From NCBI GenBank assembly GCA_029261965.1, contig JAJDAH010000393.1, positions 1 through 35,182 on the forward strand: a stretch of DNA of 35,182 nucleotides. The letters are read 5' to 3'. Below the pieces are notes generated by a model. That model did no database searches, had not been told where the DNA came from, and saw only the letters and a program-made list of their open reading frames with translations. Shown one piece after another: positions 1 to 8,138 of this stretch. The translations under genes were made by a program, and so were the position numbers. How positions within the stretch are numbered: the first letter of the stretch is position 1; each line of letters begins with the position of its first letter. The stretch is from Polyangiaceae bacterium (GTDB lineage: Bacteria > Myxococcota_A > Polyangia > Polyangiales > Polyangiaceae).

Positions 1-1935
1 CGCTACGTCGAAAACTTCGCCGTAGCGCTGAGCGGCTTGCTCGAGCTCCCCCACTTCGTGATGAAGGCCCGCGAGCCCGAGCAGGCACACACATTCGTAG
101 GTGCCATCACGGATCTGACGGACGAGCCCGAGGCTCGTTTCGTAGTGGCGACGGGCGTCGTCGAATCGTCCGTTCGCTCGAAGCACGTCGCCGAGATACC
201 GGTGCGCGAGCCCGGCGTGGCGCACGTCACCGGATTCCGTCAGTAGCTCGTTGGCGGCGCGGAGTGTGCGGCCACCCTGTTCGTAGTCACCCTGCTCGAC
301 GAGCAAGATCCCGAAGCAACCGTCGACGAGCCCGCGAAGCCGCCCCCGAGCCTGCTCGCGGGCGTCGCCGAGCTTGCGCTCGAATAGACTCATCGCTTCG
401 TCGACGCGACCCGCGAGGTAGAGAGAGTAAGCGGCGTTGACCCAACACTCCGCCTCGAGCCCGGCTCCGCCGAGACCGTGGGCGAGCTTCGCCGCCTCGC
501 GATGGTCGCCGGTGGCTCGGTCGACCTCGCCCACCGCTCGGAGCGAGTGACCCCGCGCGAGCAGGGCGCCGATGACTGCTGGCGAGGGTTTGCCCGCGTC
601 GCGCCAGCGGTCGATCGCGCGGTCGAGACGAGCGATCTGCGGTCCCAGAGGGCCCCGTCGGGACGCGACGTCGTTCAAGACGCCAGCCGCCACGAGCGCC
701 GTGTCCGCGGCAACGGCGCTCTTTTCTCCTTCGACGGCCTTTTCGAAAACGGCGAGCAGGTTGTCGGTCTCGCGTTCGAGTCGAGAATATTGCTCCGCCC
801 CATCGTGACCGTGCAGCGACTCGGCGAGAGCCACGGTTCTGTCGAGCACGGCACGAGCGTGGCGGCTCTCCGCCGAAGCACGCAGTCCCGAATCGTCCAG
901 CTTGCGCTCCGCGCACTCTCGGATCGAGGGATACATTCCGAGTCGCGTCGCGCTTCCCGTCGCACTCTCGGCGAACAGCAACGATTTTTCACGGAGACCG
1001 GTGATGGCATCGAGAACCGACGCCGGCTTTTTTCCCGACGAAGCGCCGCCTTCGAGCTCGACCACGGCTTCGGCCAACTCCACGTCGAAGCCGCCCCGAA
1101 ACACCGCCGCCTGTGCGAGAGCTCGTTGCTCGTTGGGGTCGAGTAGCCTCCAAGACCATTCGAGCGCCTCGGCGAGGCTGGCATGCCGCGCCGGAGTATC
1201 GACGTCTCGACTAGCCACGAGATCGAGATCGCGGCGCAAGCGCTCGAGGATCTCGCTCGCCCCGAGCACGTGCATCCGAGCCGCCACGAGCTCGATCGCC
1301 AAGGGGATCCCGTCGAGCCGCCGAACGATCGCCGCGATCGCGCGGGAGTCGGCCTCTCCCGGCTGGTACTCGCCCCGAGCCCGGCGCGCTCGGTCCACGA
1401 AGAGATCCGCGGCGGCGGAGCCGGTTTCGTCGTCATCGGGCGTCGCTAGCGGCGCCAGCTCCAGCACTCGCTCCCCCGCAAGCCGAAGCCGAGTCCGCGA
1501 AGTCACGAGCAAACGGAGCTCGGGTGCGGCTTTCAGAAATCGATCGAGCACGGGGGCGTGCTCTGCGACTTGCTCGAAGTTGTCCAGCACCAGCAAGAGC
1601 GGCCCGGGGCGCACCGAGAGCGCGCGAGCGAGCCAGTCCACCGCGTCCACATCACCCTCGGCGCCGATCTCCGTCCCCAACACGCCGGCGAGGCCCTGGC
1701 AGACTTCGTCCAGCCCTCGCGCCTCGGAAAGATCACAAAACCAGACACCGCCGGGCCAGCGGTCTCGCGCCGCCTCGCCGTACTCGAGCGCCAGCCGCGT
1801 CTTGCCGATGCCACCGAGCCCCGTGACGACGGCGATGCGCGATCCCTCATCGAAGACGCCAGCTAGTCGAGCGAGATCCGCCTCTCGTCCGACGAACGCG
1901 CCAACGCTCCTTCGACTTGTGGATGGGGACGTCAT
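1..1935 (-). CDS. P-loop (NB-ARC/AfsR-type) ATPase with TPR-like repeats, 3' end outside window
   Basis: 645 residues are visible and the gene runs out of the window at base 1. The protein starts almost directly in an NTPase domain: Walker A GLGGIGKT near residue 31, Walker B LLLVLDNFEQV near residue 120, then the SRTRLRLAGE and GIPLAIELVAARM motifs typical of STAND ATPases of the AfsR/LuxR-regulator type. From about residue 330 it is alpha-helical with TPR-like pairs such as GDYEQGGRTLRAANELL and GRFDDARRHYETSLGLV. STAND proteins act as nucleotide-dependent switches in signalling or transcription. No DNA-binding or kinase domain lies in the visible part, so the output domain, if any, is beyond the window. 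The ATG at 1935 is supported by an in-frame TAG 18 bases upstream. A -10-like TAGAAT lies at 1948-1953. Confidence 0.85.
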   Translation of the reverse strand, partial: MTSPSTSRRSVGAFVGREADLARLAGVFDEGSRIAVVTGLGGIGKTRLALEYGEAARDRWPGGVWFCDLSEARGLDEVCQGLAGVLGTEIGAEGDVDAVDWLARALSVRPGPLLLVLDNFEQVAEHAPVLDRFLKAAPELRLLVTSRTRLRLAGERVLELAPLATPDDDETGSAAADLFVDRARRARGEYQPGEADSRAIAAIVRRLDGIPLAIELVAARMHVLGASEILERLRRDLDLVASRDVDTPARHASLAEALEWSWRLLDPNEQRALAQAAVFRGGFDVELAEAVVELEGGASSGKKPASVLDAITGLREKSLLFAESATGSATRLGMYPSIRECAERKLDDSGLRASAESRHARAVLDRTVALAESLHGHDGAEQYSRLERETDNLLAVFEKAVEGEKSAVAADTALVAAGVLNDVASRRGPLGPQIARLDRAIDRWRDAGKPSPAVIGALLARGHSLRAVGEVDRATGDHREAAKLAHGLGGAGLEAECWVNAAYSLYLAGRVDEAMSLFERKLGDAREQARGRLRGLVDGCFGILLVEQGDYEQGGRTLRAANELLTESGDVRHAGLAHRYLGDVLRANGRFDDARRHYETSLGLVRQIRDGTYECVCLLGLAGLHHEVGELEQAAQRYGEVFDVA

Positions 1936-1947
1936 CCGACTTGGCGC

Positions 1948-1953
1948 ATTCTA
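1948..1953 (-). promoter_or_regulatory. -10-like hexamer TAGAAT before the STAND ATPase
   Basis: TAGAAT matches the sigma-70 -10 consensus at 5 of 6 bases and is preceded by TG. It ends 12 nt before the ATG, so a typical start site would give a leader of only about 5 nt. I see no good -35 box at 17 nt. Confidence 0.35.
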
Positions 1954-2037
1954 CAGGCGCACCGGGGCGATAGCGCCCTAGCTGTTTTCAGGATCGAATG
2001 CGGCAGTTTCCCGGCTCGCCGGCGAGCCGCCAGGGCG

Positions 2038-3858
2038 TCAGGAGCACTCGTTTTGGCACTGCACGAAGCACGCCGCCGAGCCGTTCACGGCGTCCTGGAT
2101 CCGCTGGGGCAGGAGCTTGATGTCGCTGCAGTTGTCTTCCACGCACTGGCGGCCTGCAGCGGTGGACAAGTCGAGCGTGCCGCAATTGCTGACGACACAC
2201 GACGACAGCGTCCAGCAGTTGTCGTCGCAAGCGGCCACCGAGGTGGGACTGCAGCTACACGCACACGCGCGGCACGCCGCGCTCACGCTCTGCCCGGTGG
2301 CGGTCAAGCATTCGTCCACCGTGGCCATTCCCGCGTCCGGCCCCCCCGAAGGACCGCCACTGAAATCCAGCGGCACCTGCCCGTCGAGAGAAAACGCGAC
2401 GAGCCCGCCGGCATTTTCGAACCGTGTGGTCAGGAACGAAAAACCCCGCGGCGCGTAGAGCACGCCGTCGACGATCGAGACGCCGCCACCGAGATCCGAT
2501 TCGAGATCGACGGTCCACAGGACGTCGCCGTTCTTCGCATCGAGGGCGTGGAGTATGCCCCCCGTCGTGGGTTGGTAGACGACCCCGTTCGCGACGGCGA
2601 GCGCGCCGAAAGTCGGGCTCGGCAGCGACTGCTCCCACACCTGCGATCCGTCGTCGACGCGGAACGCCTTGGTCACCGAGGCTCCGCTGAAGCCGGCGTT
2701 CGAGTTGATGTAGACCAGCTCACCGTCGACTGCCGACGTCGCCATGATGCCGCCGAGGGCAGATCCTTCCCCTAGCCGGACCTCCCAGACCATTTCGCCG
2801 TCCTCGCGGTCGAAGGCTCGATAGATGCCGGCCTTGCTGCCGACCCCGACGAGATCTCTCCCGTTCGAGGCGGTGAAGAGGTTCGGCGACGCGCCGATGT
2901 CGTGGTCCGGGCCGGACTCGTCGAAGAAGTTGAACGCATCGTCCGGCGTGTACTGATGGTGCCAACGAAGCGCGCCGCTCTCGTAGTCGATCGCGAGCAA
3001 AGCGTCGGAATGCGGGCTGGCCGGCTTCTCGTAGCTCTGCCCCGTCCCGATGAACACGAGCTTTCGCTCTAGGTCGACACCCGCCGACGACCAGACCGAA
3101 ACCCCAGTCGCGCTCGGCGGCTCGGCCACGACGAATCGCCAGAGCTCGTTACCGTCGTCGGGATCGAGCGCGACGACACTCCCGCGAAAGGTGTGCGGAC
3201 TCGGCAGACCCACGCCAATGCTCGAGACACCGATGACGATGCGGCCGTCCACCCACCTCGGCGAAGACCAGAGAAAAGTCGTTCCGTCGGTATCGATCTG
3301 ACGGCTCCAGAGCCGCCGACCGTCCGCGCGATCGAACGCATAGACCGAGTGTCCTGCCGACGCGTACACCCGATCACCCACGACCAGCGGCGTCGAGTTG
3401 ACCTCGAACGTCGGCTCCGTACCCGCCCGCCAGAGCTCTGTGCCGTCCTCCGCGCTGAGCGCGCGCACCGTGCTGCCCCACTCCCCGAAGTAGACGACAC
3501 CGTCGACGACGATCGGCGTCGACGTGACCCCCGTCACGACATCGAGAAAGATCCACTTCGGTTTGAGGTCGGCGACGTTGTTCGGTCCAATGCTCAGCTC
3601 GAACGGATTGTGCCGAGTGTTGTGCTCGTCGAAGCCGAGCGAGCTCCACTCGGCCGACGTCGAGCCCGGCGCGTCCGCGACGCCGGAATCATCGATCCCA
3701 CCCGCATCCGGATTGTTGCCCGCGTCGGGGCTCGAATCGCTGCATCCGAAGGAACACGTGAGTGATGCCAGGAAGGCGGCGGTGAAGATCGTTTGCACCA
3801 AGCCATTTTGCACGTTCCGCCAGCTCTTGCACAGCGTCCGTCGCACGAGTTGCGACAC
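2038..3858 (-). CDS. PQQ-binding-like beta-propeller lipoprotein with Cys-rich C-terminus
   Basis: 606 aa from a GTG start. The N-terminus is a long basic n-region, a hydrophobic stretch and a lipobox (SFGC, then Ser/Asp), so it is probably a lipoprotein. Residues about 70-480 are propeller blades of the PQQ/BamB type, with repeated patterns such as VVDGVVYFGEWGSTVRALSA, DGTELW and GDVLWTVDL. The start of this region (FDEHNTRHNPFELSIGPNNV) resembles quinoprotein dehydrogenases, but I cannot verify PQQ or calcium ligands, and there is no CxxCH haem motif. The last ~90 residues hold 14 cysteines, probably a disulfide-rich extracellular module. It could be a quinoprotein oxidoreductase or a non-enzymatic scaffold. 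Several GTG/TTG codons within the first 21 residues are alternative starts. It stands alone, divergent from the esterase gene. Confidence 0.85.
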   Translation of the reverse strand: MSQLVRRTLCKSWRNVQNGLVQTIFTAAFLASLTCSFGCSDSSPDAGNNPDAGGIDDSGVADAPGSTSAEWSSLGFDEHNTRHNPFELSIGPNNVADLKPKWIFLDVVTGVTSTPIVVDGVVYFGEWGSTVRALSAEDGTELWRAGTEPTFEVNSTPLVVGDRVYASAGHSVYAFDRADGRRLWSRQIDTDGTTFLWSSPRWVDGRIVIGVSSIGVGLPSPHTFRGSVVALDPDDGNELWRFVVAEPPSATGVSVWSSAGVDLERKLVFIGTGQSYEKPASPHSDALLAIDYESGALRWHHQYTPDDAFNFFDESGPDHDIGASPNLFTASNGRDLVGVGSKAGIYRAFDREDGEMVWEVRLGEGSALGGIMATSAVDGELVYINSNAGFSGASVTKAFRVDDGSQVWEQSLPSPTFGALAVANGVVYQPTTGGILHALDAKNGDVLWTVDLESDLGGGVSIVDGVLYAPRGFSFLTTRFENAGGLVAFSLDGQVPLDFSGGPSGGPDAGMATVDECLTATGQSVSAACRACACSCSPTSVAACDDNCWTLSSCVVSNCGTLDLSTAAGRQCVEDNCSDIKLLPQRIQDAVNGSAACFVQCQNECS

Positions 3859-3978
3859 GGCTGTCTTGCGCGGCGCCGATCCGGTCGAGCGTCAGAAACC
3901 ACCGGCGTGTTAAACTTCGGCGTCGCGGGCGACGAATCGCCGCTCATCGCCGCTGCGCACTACCCTCTCGGAATCAGC

Positions 3979-5259
3979 ATGGGTCTCAGAATCAGCTCGA
4001 CGCTTCGTCTACTCGGTTTGTTTGCGTGCGCCGCAGCAACCGCGACCTTTTTCGCGGCCTGTGGCGACAGCACGGCCGATCCGCAAGGCTCGAGCACGTG
4101 CGCCGGCCCGGGTGCCACGTGTTTCGACGAATGTGTCTGCGCGACCGGAGACCAAACCGGGTGCCGGTCGGTCTGTGGTCTGGGTCCGAGTGGATGCGGC
4201 AGCGCGGGCGCCAGCTGCGTGGACGCTTGCGTGTGTGAAACAGGCGACCCGGCGGCGTGCGCCGTCGCCTGCGGTCAGCCCATGCCGCCTGGCACTGGCG
4301 GCGCCACGGGCACCGGCGGGGCGCCGGGCACCGGCGGGGCGACGAGCACGGGAGGAACCTCGGGCAGCGCGGGACTCGGCGGTGCTGCCGGATTTGGGGG
4401 AGCGGCCCAAGGGGGTATGGGCGGTGTCGGCATGGCCGGAGCTTCAGCCGGAGGCGCTGCGGGCGCCGGCGGCACGACCCCGACCGGAGGCGCACCCATC
4501 ATTCCGTCGCCGAACGGCGCCTGCCCCGACTTCGTCACCGGCTCGCAGCAAATCATGGGCCTCGACACGCAAATCGTCGCCGGCCAGCCCGGGCCGGCGC
4601 AGGGGCCCATGTTGTTCACGTGGCACGGCACCGGCAGCAGCGGGAGCCAAGCCTTGGCTCAGTTGCCCGACTCGGTCGAGGACGAAATCACCGCGTTGGG
4701 CGGCATCGTCATCGCGCCGACGGACAACGGCCAGGTGCGAGCCGGGCGCGACGTCACCGTCGTCTTGGGTGTCTGGTACGACGAAGCCGACCTCGCCTAC
4801 GCCGATCACTTGGTCGGCTGCGCCGTTCAAAACCACAACATCGACCCCGCGCAGATCTACGTCACTGGCTGCAGTGCCGGAGGGCTGATGACCGGCGCCA
4901 TGTCGGTACTCCGTTCGAGCTACGTCGCTGCGGCGGCCCCCAACTCCGGCGGCTTGCTCGGCATGTTGATCTTCGAGGACCCCAACCGCGTGCCTTCGAT
5001 CATGACGATGCACGGCGGCACCGGGGACAACGTCATCGTCAACTTCGGTGAGACGAGCCGCACCTACCAGACACAACTGGCGGCCGCGGGGGCGCCCATG
5101 GTCATCGAGTGCAACCACATGAGCGGTCACTGCGGCGCGCCGGCCGCTCTGCACCGCAATGCGTGGGAGTTCATGAAAGCTCACCCGTTCGACACCCGCC
5201 CCTCGCCGTACGAAGCTGGGCTTCCAGGCGGGTTCCCGAGCTACTGCGCCATTCAGTAG
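3979..5259 (+). CDS. Secreted lipoprotein esterase, PHB-depolymerase/feruloyl-esterase-like
   Basis: 426 aa. Signal peptide with lipobox FAAC (Cys28). Residues ~38-105 carry a duplicated Cys module, pattern CxxxCxCxTGDxxxCxxxCG, followed by a Gly/Thr/Ala-rich linker to about residue 172. The rest is an alpha/beta hydrolase of the LpqC/PHB-depolymerase type: the oxyanion-region WHGTG, a nucleophile elbow GCSAGG with Ser299, a likely acid Asp350 (GGTGDN), and His380 or His384 as the base. Such enzymes cleave ester bonds in polyesters or in plant and microbial polysaccharide decorations; the substrate here is unknown. An upstream in-frame start at 3793 would overlap the divergent gene and spoil the signal peptide, so I chose 3979. 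There is no clear Shine-Dalgarno. The lipoprotein anchor suggests display on the envelope rather than free secretion. Confidence 0.85.
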   Translation: MGLRISSTLRLLGLFACAAATATFFAACGDSTADPQGSSTCAGPGATCFDECVCATGDQTGCRSVCGLGPSGCGSAGASCVDACVCETGDPAACAVACGQPMPPGTGGATGTGGAPGTGGATSTGGTSGSAGLGGAAGFGGAAQGGMGGVGMAGASAGGAAGAGGTTPTGGAPIIPSPNGACPDFVTGSQQIMGLDTQIVAGQPGPAQGPMLFTWHGTGSSGSQALAQLPDSVEDEITALGGIVIAPTDNGQVRAGRDVTVVLGVWYDEADLAYADHLVGCAVQNHNIDPAQIYVTGCSAGGLMTGAMSVLRSSYVAAAAPNSGGLLGMLIFEDPNRVPSIMTMHGGTGDNVIVNFGETSRTYQTQLAAAGAPMVIECNHMSGHCGAPAALHRNAWEFMKAHPFDTRPSPYEAGLPGGFPSYCAIQ

Positions 5260-5335
5260 TCCTTCGCCGTTCGTTGCTGCCGAGCGCGGCTGTGCCTTTC
5301 GCCGACGCGCGTTCGGCGCTACGAAGTCGAGCATC

Positions 5336-5713
5336 ATGATTGGCTACGTGACCCTCGGGACCAACGACTTCGACCGCGCAAAGGCGTTCTACGACGAGCT
5401 GCTAGGCGCGCTCGGCGCCAAGCGCACCTTCGACACCGACCGGTCGGTCTTTTGGAGCAAGACGCCCGGCAAACCCATGCTGGCGGTGATGAAACCCCAT
5501 GACCAAAAGCCCGCCACAGTGGGCAACGGCGTCATGGTCGCGCTCGGCGTGCGAGAGAAAAAACAGGTGGATGAGCTCCACCAGAAAGCCCTCGCCCTAG
5601 GGGCGCCCGACGAAGGCGCACCGGGTCCACGCGGCGACGGATTCTACGGCGCCTACTTTCGCGATCCCGACGGCAACAAGCTCTGCGTGTTCACCTTCAC
5701 GCCACCCGGGTGA
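5336..5713 (+). CDS. VOC-superfamily (glyoxalase/bleomycin-resistance-like) protein
   Basis: 125 aa, the usual size of a single-module VOC protein. It begins IGYVTLGTNDFDRAKAFYDE, the classic first beta-alpha unit with a small residue where the metal-binding His often sits, and ends FRDPDGNKLCVF, the second-module signature. VOC proteins are small metal-dependent isomerases, dioxygenases or resistance proteins. The set of metal ligands looks incomplete by eye, so substrate and reaction are open. It follows the esterase by 76 nt. Its TGA overlaps a GTG that could start the short reading frame downstream. Confidence 0.85.
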   Translation: MIGYVTLGTNDFDRAKAFYDELLGALGAKRTFDTDRSVFWSKTPGKPMLAVMKPHDQKPATVGNGVMVALGVREKKQVDELHQKALALGAPDEGAPGPRGDGFYGAYFRDPDGNKLCVFTFTPPG

Positions 5714-5718
5714 CGCGC

Positions 5719-5907
5719 ATGGCGTGGCGGCGGATTGGCTGCATCGTCGGGCTCGTCTCTTCGGTGGTGCTCGCCAGAGCGTGCGAACGTGGTGAGACCG
5801 GCGTCGACCCGGCCACGTCGAGTTCGGGTGCCGAGCTTGGGGAGAAGGCGTGTGACCGAGGCAACGGGCGTGGCTGCGCTCGGGTCACGGCCGCACGAAG
5901 CGGCTGA
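5719..5907 (+). CDS. Possible small or truncated Sel1-like secreted protein
   Basis: 62 codons if begun at ATG 5719; a GTG at 5710 overlaps the upstream stop as GTGA. The N-terminus is basic then hydrophobic (GCIVGLVSSVVLARAC), like a weak signal or lipoprotein peptide. Near the C-terminus is EKACDRGNGRGCARV, which looks like the start of a Sel1-type repeat (ACDxGxxxGCxxLG). The frame stops right after this half-repeat, so it may be a remnant of a longer Sel1 lipoprotein. No continuation is obvious in other frames. It could also be non-coding. Confidence 0.3.
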   Translation: MAWRRIGCIVGLVSSVVLARACERGETGVDPATSSSGAELGEKACDRGNGRGCARVTAARSG

Positions 5908-6087
5908 CCGCGAGGGCGACGCAGGCACTCCGGGTGCGCTGACGAAGAGCGTCGTTCGTCGCGCCCTATCGCGTCGCGGGTGCGCTCATCTGTAGCGACC
6001 CAGCGGGACACCCCTCCCCGTTCCTTCGCGCCACATCCACTGTTCTAGCCGCAGCCAACTGGTTCGGATCGTGCCTAGCCCCGCCGG
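5908..6087. other. Intergenic stretch before the GT-C-like gene
   Basis: With the doubtful short frame before it, this makes about 370 bases with no secure gene between the VOC protein and the membrane glycosyltransferase. I see no tRNA, strong hairpin or convincing promoter. A weak TAGCCC sits 6 nt before the GTG start at 6088. Confidence 0.4.
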
Positions 6088-7695
6088 GTGAGGCTCGTTC
6101 GCGCACTTCGTGCCCAAGGGCTCGACTTGGGGCTCGGGCTGCTCGCCGTAGTGGTGATGCTGCCGACTCTCTCCTACCCGTTCGGCATCGACCAGGCGCT
6201 CTACCAGTACGTTGGGACGGGGTGGCTCGACGGTCGGCTCCCCTTTCGCGACGCGTTCGACGTCAAGCCTCCGGGCATCTACGCCGTTTACGCCGCCGCT
6301 TCGCTGCTGTTTGGGCGCGCCGAAATTTCCATTCGTATTCTCGAGGTGTTCGGGGTCCTAGGGTGCGGGTGGCTCGCCGCCCGTTCGGTTCACGGTGCGG
6401 TACCTCGTGGCTTGACGGGACTTTGCGCGTTGGTTCTGGCGTGTTGGTACACGACCCAGTTTGGATTCTGGGACACCGCACAGGCGGAGCTCTGGCAAGC
6501 CGGGCTCATCGTGGCGGCGGCCGCGGCGCTGATTCGGATCCCTCGACCTGCGATAGCCGCCGGGATTTCTGGCGCGCTCTTGGCGTTGGCGGCGCTCTTC
6601 AAGCTCACGGCGCTCTTGCCGGGCGTCGTGTTGTTTGCCGCGGCGGGCTGGCGCTTCGCGGTCGGTTCGCGAGGCTTGGCGAGGGTCCGTCGCTTCTTGC
6701 TCGGGAGCCTGTTGTTCGCGGTCGGCGCGGCGCTGCCACTGGCCGCGTTGGTGGCGGGGTACGCCGAGGTTGGCGCGATCGGCTCGCTGCGGGAGTGGCT
6801 CGCGTACGTGCTCCACTACGCCGCGGCCCCCATCCCCGCGGAACAGGTCTGGTTCGTCGGCTACTTCACGTTCGCCGCGCGCTCACCCCTGCTACCGGTG
6901 GCGTTCGTTATCTTGGCGGCATTCGGCATGGTCACCGCGTGGCGTGCCCCGAAACGCGCCGGCTTCCTGGCGCCCACACTCGGCTTGCTTCTGCTCGTCG
7001 CAACGCTTGCGGGGGTGATCGCGCAGCGACGCTTCTACAGTTATCACACCGCCGTTCTTGGTCCGCTGCTGGTCTTGGCGGCGGCACCAGGATTCGCGCT
7101 TCTACTTCGGCGACGACTGATTTTCGCCGCACCACTCGCCGTCGGGTTTGCACTGGGCACGGCAGCCGCGGCGGTCCCCTGGCCCGGCCATCCCTCGATC
7201 GACTACGTCACGTACGTTCGTTCGCACTGGGCTCCTCACGCGCTCGGCGCGCGGAGCGCCGCGTCGTTCATGAACGTGTTCCGCGGCCCCTTCGGCTACG
7301 CCTACAAGGAGCATCGCGAATTGGCGGAGATGGTCCTCGCCCGACACCCCTCGCCCGACGACGGCCTGCACATCCGCGGCTTCTCTCCCACGGTCTACGC
7401 CCTGACCGGTCTGTACTCGCCCTCTCGTTTCATGGCGGAGACACCGCTCACCGCCGCGCATCTCCGGACTTTTCGACCGCGTTGGTTGTGGGAACACCGC
7501 ACCGCGCTGCAGAATCGCCCCCCGCGATTTTTCATGACCTGGAATCGCGCCACGACAGACCTCGTGCAGCTTCGCAAAAAGGGATATCGACCGCTGGGCC
7601 AACGAGGGATCTTCGTCGTGTTCGAGCGCACCGCCGACCCGGCGCCGGCTCGGTCGGACGAGACGACGCCGACGAGCGCTTCCGTCGCCAGGTGA
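6088..7695 (+). CDS. Multi-pass membrane glycosyltransferase-like protein (GT-C/PMT fold)
   Basis: 535 aa from GTG. Many hydrophobic segments cover residues ~15-370, followed by a soluble C-terminal part. After the first membrane helix comes FGIDQALYQYVGTGWLDGRL and DAFDVKPPGIY, a first external loop with acidic residues and the K-P-P-G pattern seen in PMT_2/ArnT-like GT-C enzymes. These use polyprenyl-phosphate sugars to glycosylate lipids or proteins on the outer side of the inner membrane. Acceptor and sugar cannot be told from sequence. It runs convergently into the next gene with 5 nt between stops. A second protein of this type begins at the right end of the window. Confidence 0.8.
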   Translation: MRLVRALRAQGLDLGLGLLAVVVMLPTLSYPFGIDQALYQYVGTGWLDGRLPFRDAFDVKPPGIYAVYAAASLLFGRAEISIRILEVFGVLGCGWLAARSVHGAVPRGLTGLCALVLACWYTTQFGFWDTAQAELWQAGLIVAAAAALIRIPRPAIAAGISGALLALAALFKLTALLPGVVLFAAAGWRFAVGSRGLARVRRFLLGSLLFAVGAALPLAALVAGYAEVGAIGSLREWLAYVLHYAAAPIPAEQVWFVGYFTFAARSPLLPVAFVILAAFGMVTAWRAPKRAGFLAPTLGLLLLVATLAGVIAQRRFYSYHTAVLGPLLVLAAAPGFALLLRRRLIFAAPLAVGFALGTAAAAVPWPGHPSIDYVTYVRSHWAPHALGARSAASFMNVFRGPFGYAYKEHRELAEMVLARHPSPDDGLHIRGFSPTVYALTGLYSPSRFMAETPLTAAHLRTFRPRWLWEHRTALQNRPPRFFMTWNRATTDLVQLRKKGYRPLGQRGIFVVFERTADPAPARSDETTPTSASVAR

Positions 7696-7700
7696 CGCCG

Positions 7701-8123
7701 TCAGTCGTCTCGCGTGGCGATCATTCTCACCGCGCGACCGTCTTCGCCCCAAGGCGTGACGTTGGTCATCTGCAAGACCAGCTCGCCGCTCGGGCGAACC
7801 GAAAGCGTCGTGCGCCATCGCCAAGGCGGGCCATCGCCGGCGGCGTAGGTGCCCGCGACCGCGAGCAAGCCGGGCAGCGAGGGCACCTCGTCGCAGCTCA
7901 TCGACGTCGGCGAGTGGAACGTATCGGTGAAGTCGGCACCGCCCTCCCGCACTTTCAGGCCACCTCGGTGCGGTTTCCCATCGTGACTCCAAGTGTAGGT
8001 GACGCCTGCCTCATCGATGGCCATCGTGCAGTCGGACACGACCGATTCATTCCCGAGAGGATCGAGCCAAAGCTCCGCCTTCCCCGTCCAAGCCGACCCC
8101 GCCAATTCCTTGATGGTCTTCAT
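7701..8123 (-). CDS. Small conserved hypothetical protein, probably beta-rich
   Basis: 140 aa, no signal peptide, no membrane segment. Alternating hydrophobic and polar residues (TYTWSHDGKPHRGGLKV, GELVLQMTNVTPWGEDG) suggest an antiparallel beta-barrel, perhaps lipocalin-like or DUF1579-like, but I do not recognise the family with confidence. It starts 15 nt after the stop of the GST gene on the same strand, so the two are almost certainly one transcript and may act in the same stress or detoxification task. AAGG lies a little before the ATG as a weak ribosome-binding site. Confidence 0.7.
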   Translation of the reverse strand: MKTIKELAGSAWTGKAELWLDPLGNESVVSDCTMAIDEAGVTYTWSHDGKPHRGGLKVREGGADFTDTFHSPTSMSCDEVPSLPGLLAVAGTYAAGDGPPWRWRTTLSVRPSGELVLQMTNVTPWGEDGRAVRMIATRDD

Positions 8124-8138
8124 CGAATCACCCGCCCT

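Noticed and set aside
3793-3978. Upstream extension of the esterase lipoprotein
   Set aside because: It would overlap the divergent propeller gene and bury the signal peptide; ATG 3979 gives a proper lipoprotein signal.
4290-4500. GGC-rich tandem pattern as a CRISPR or DNA repeat element
   Set aside because: It is codon-level low complexity encoding the Gly/Thr linker, with no spacers or constant repeat unit; the same holds at 9470-9770 and 32940-33030.
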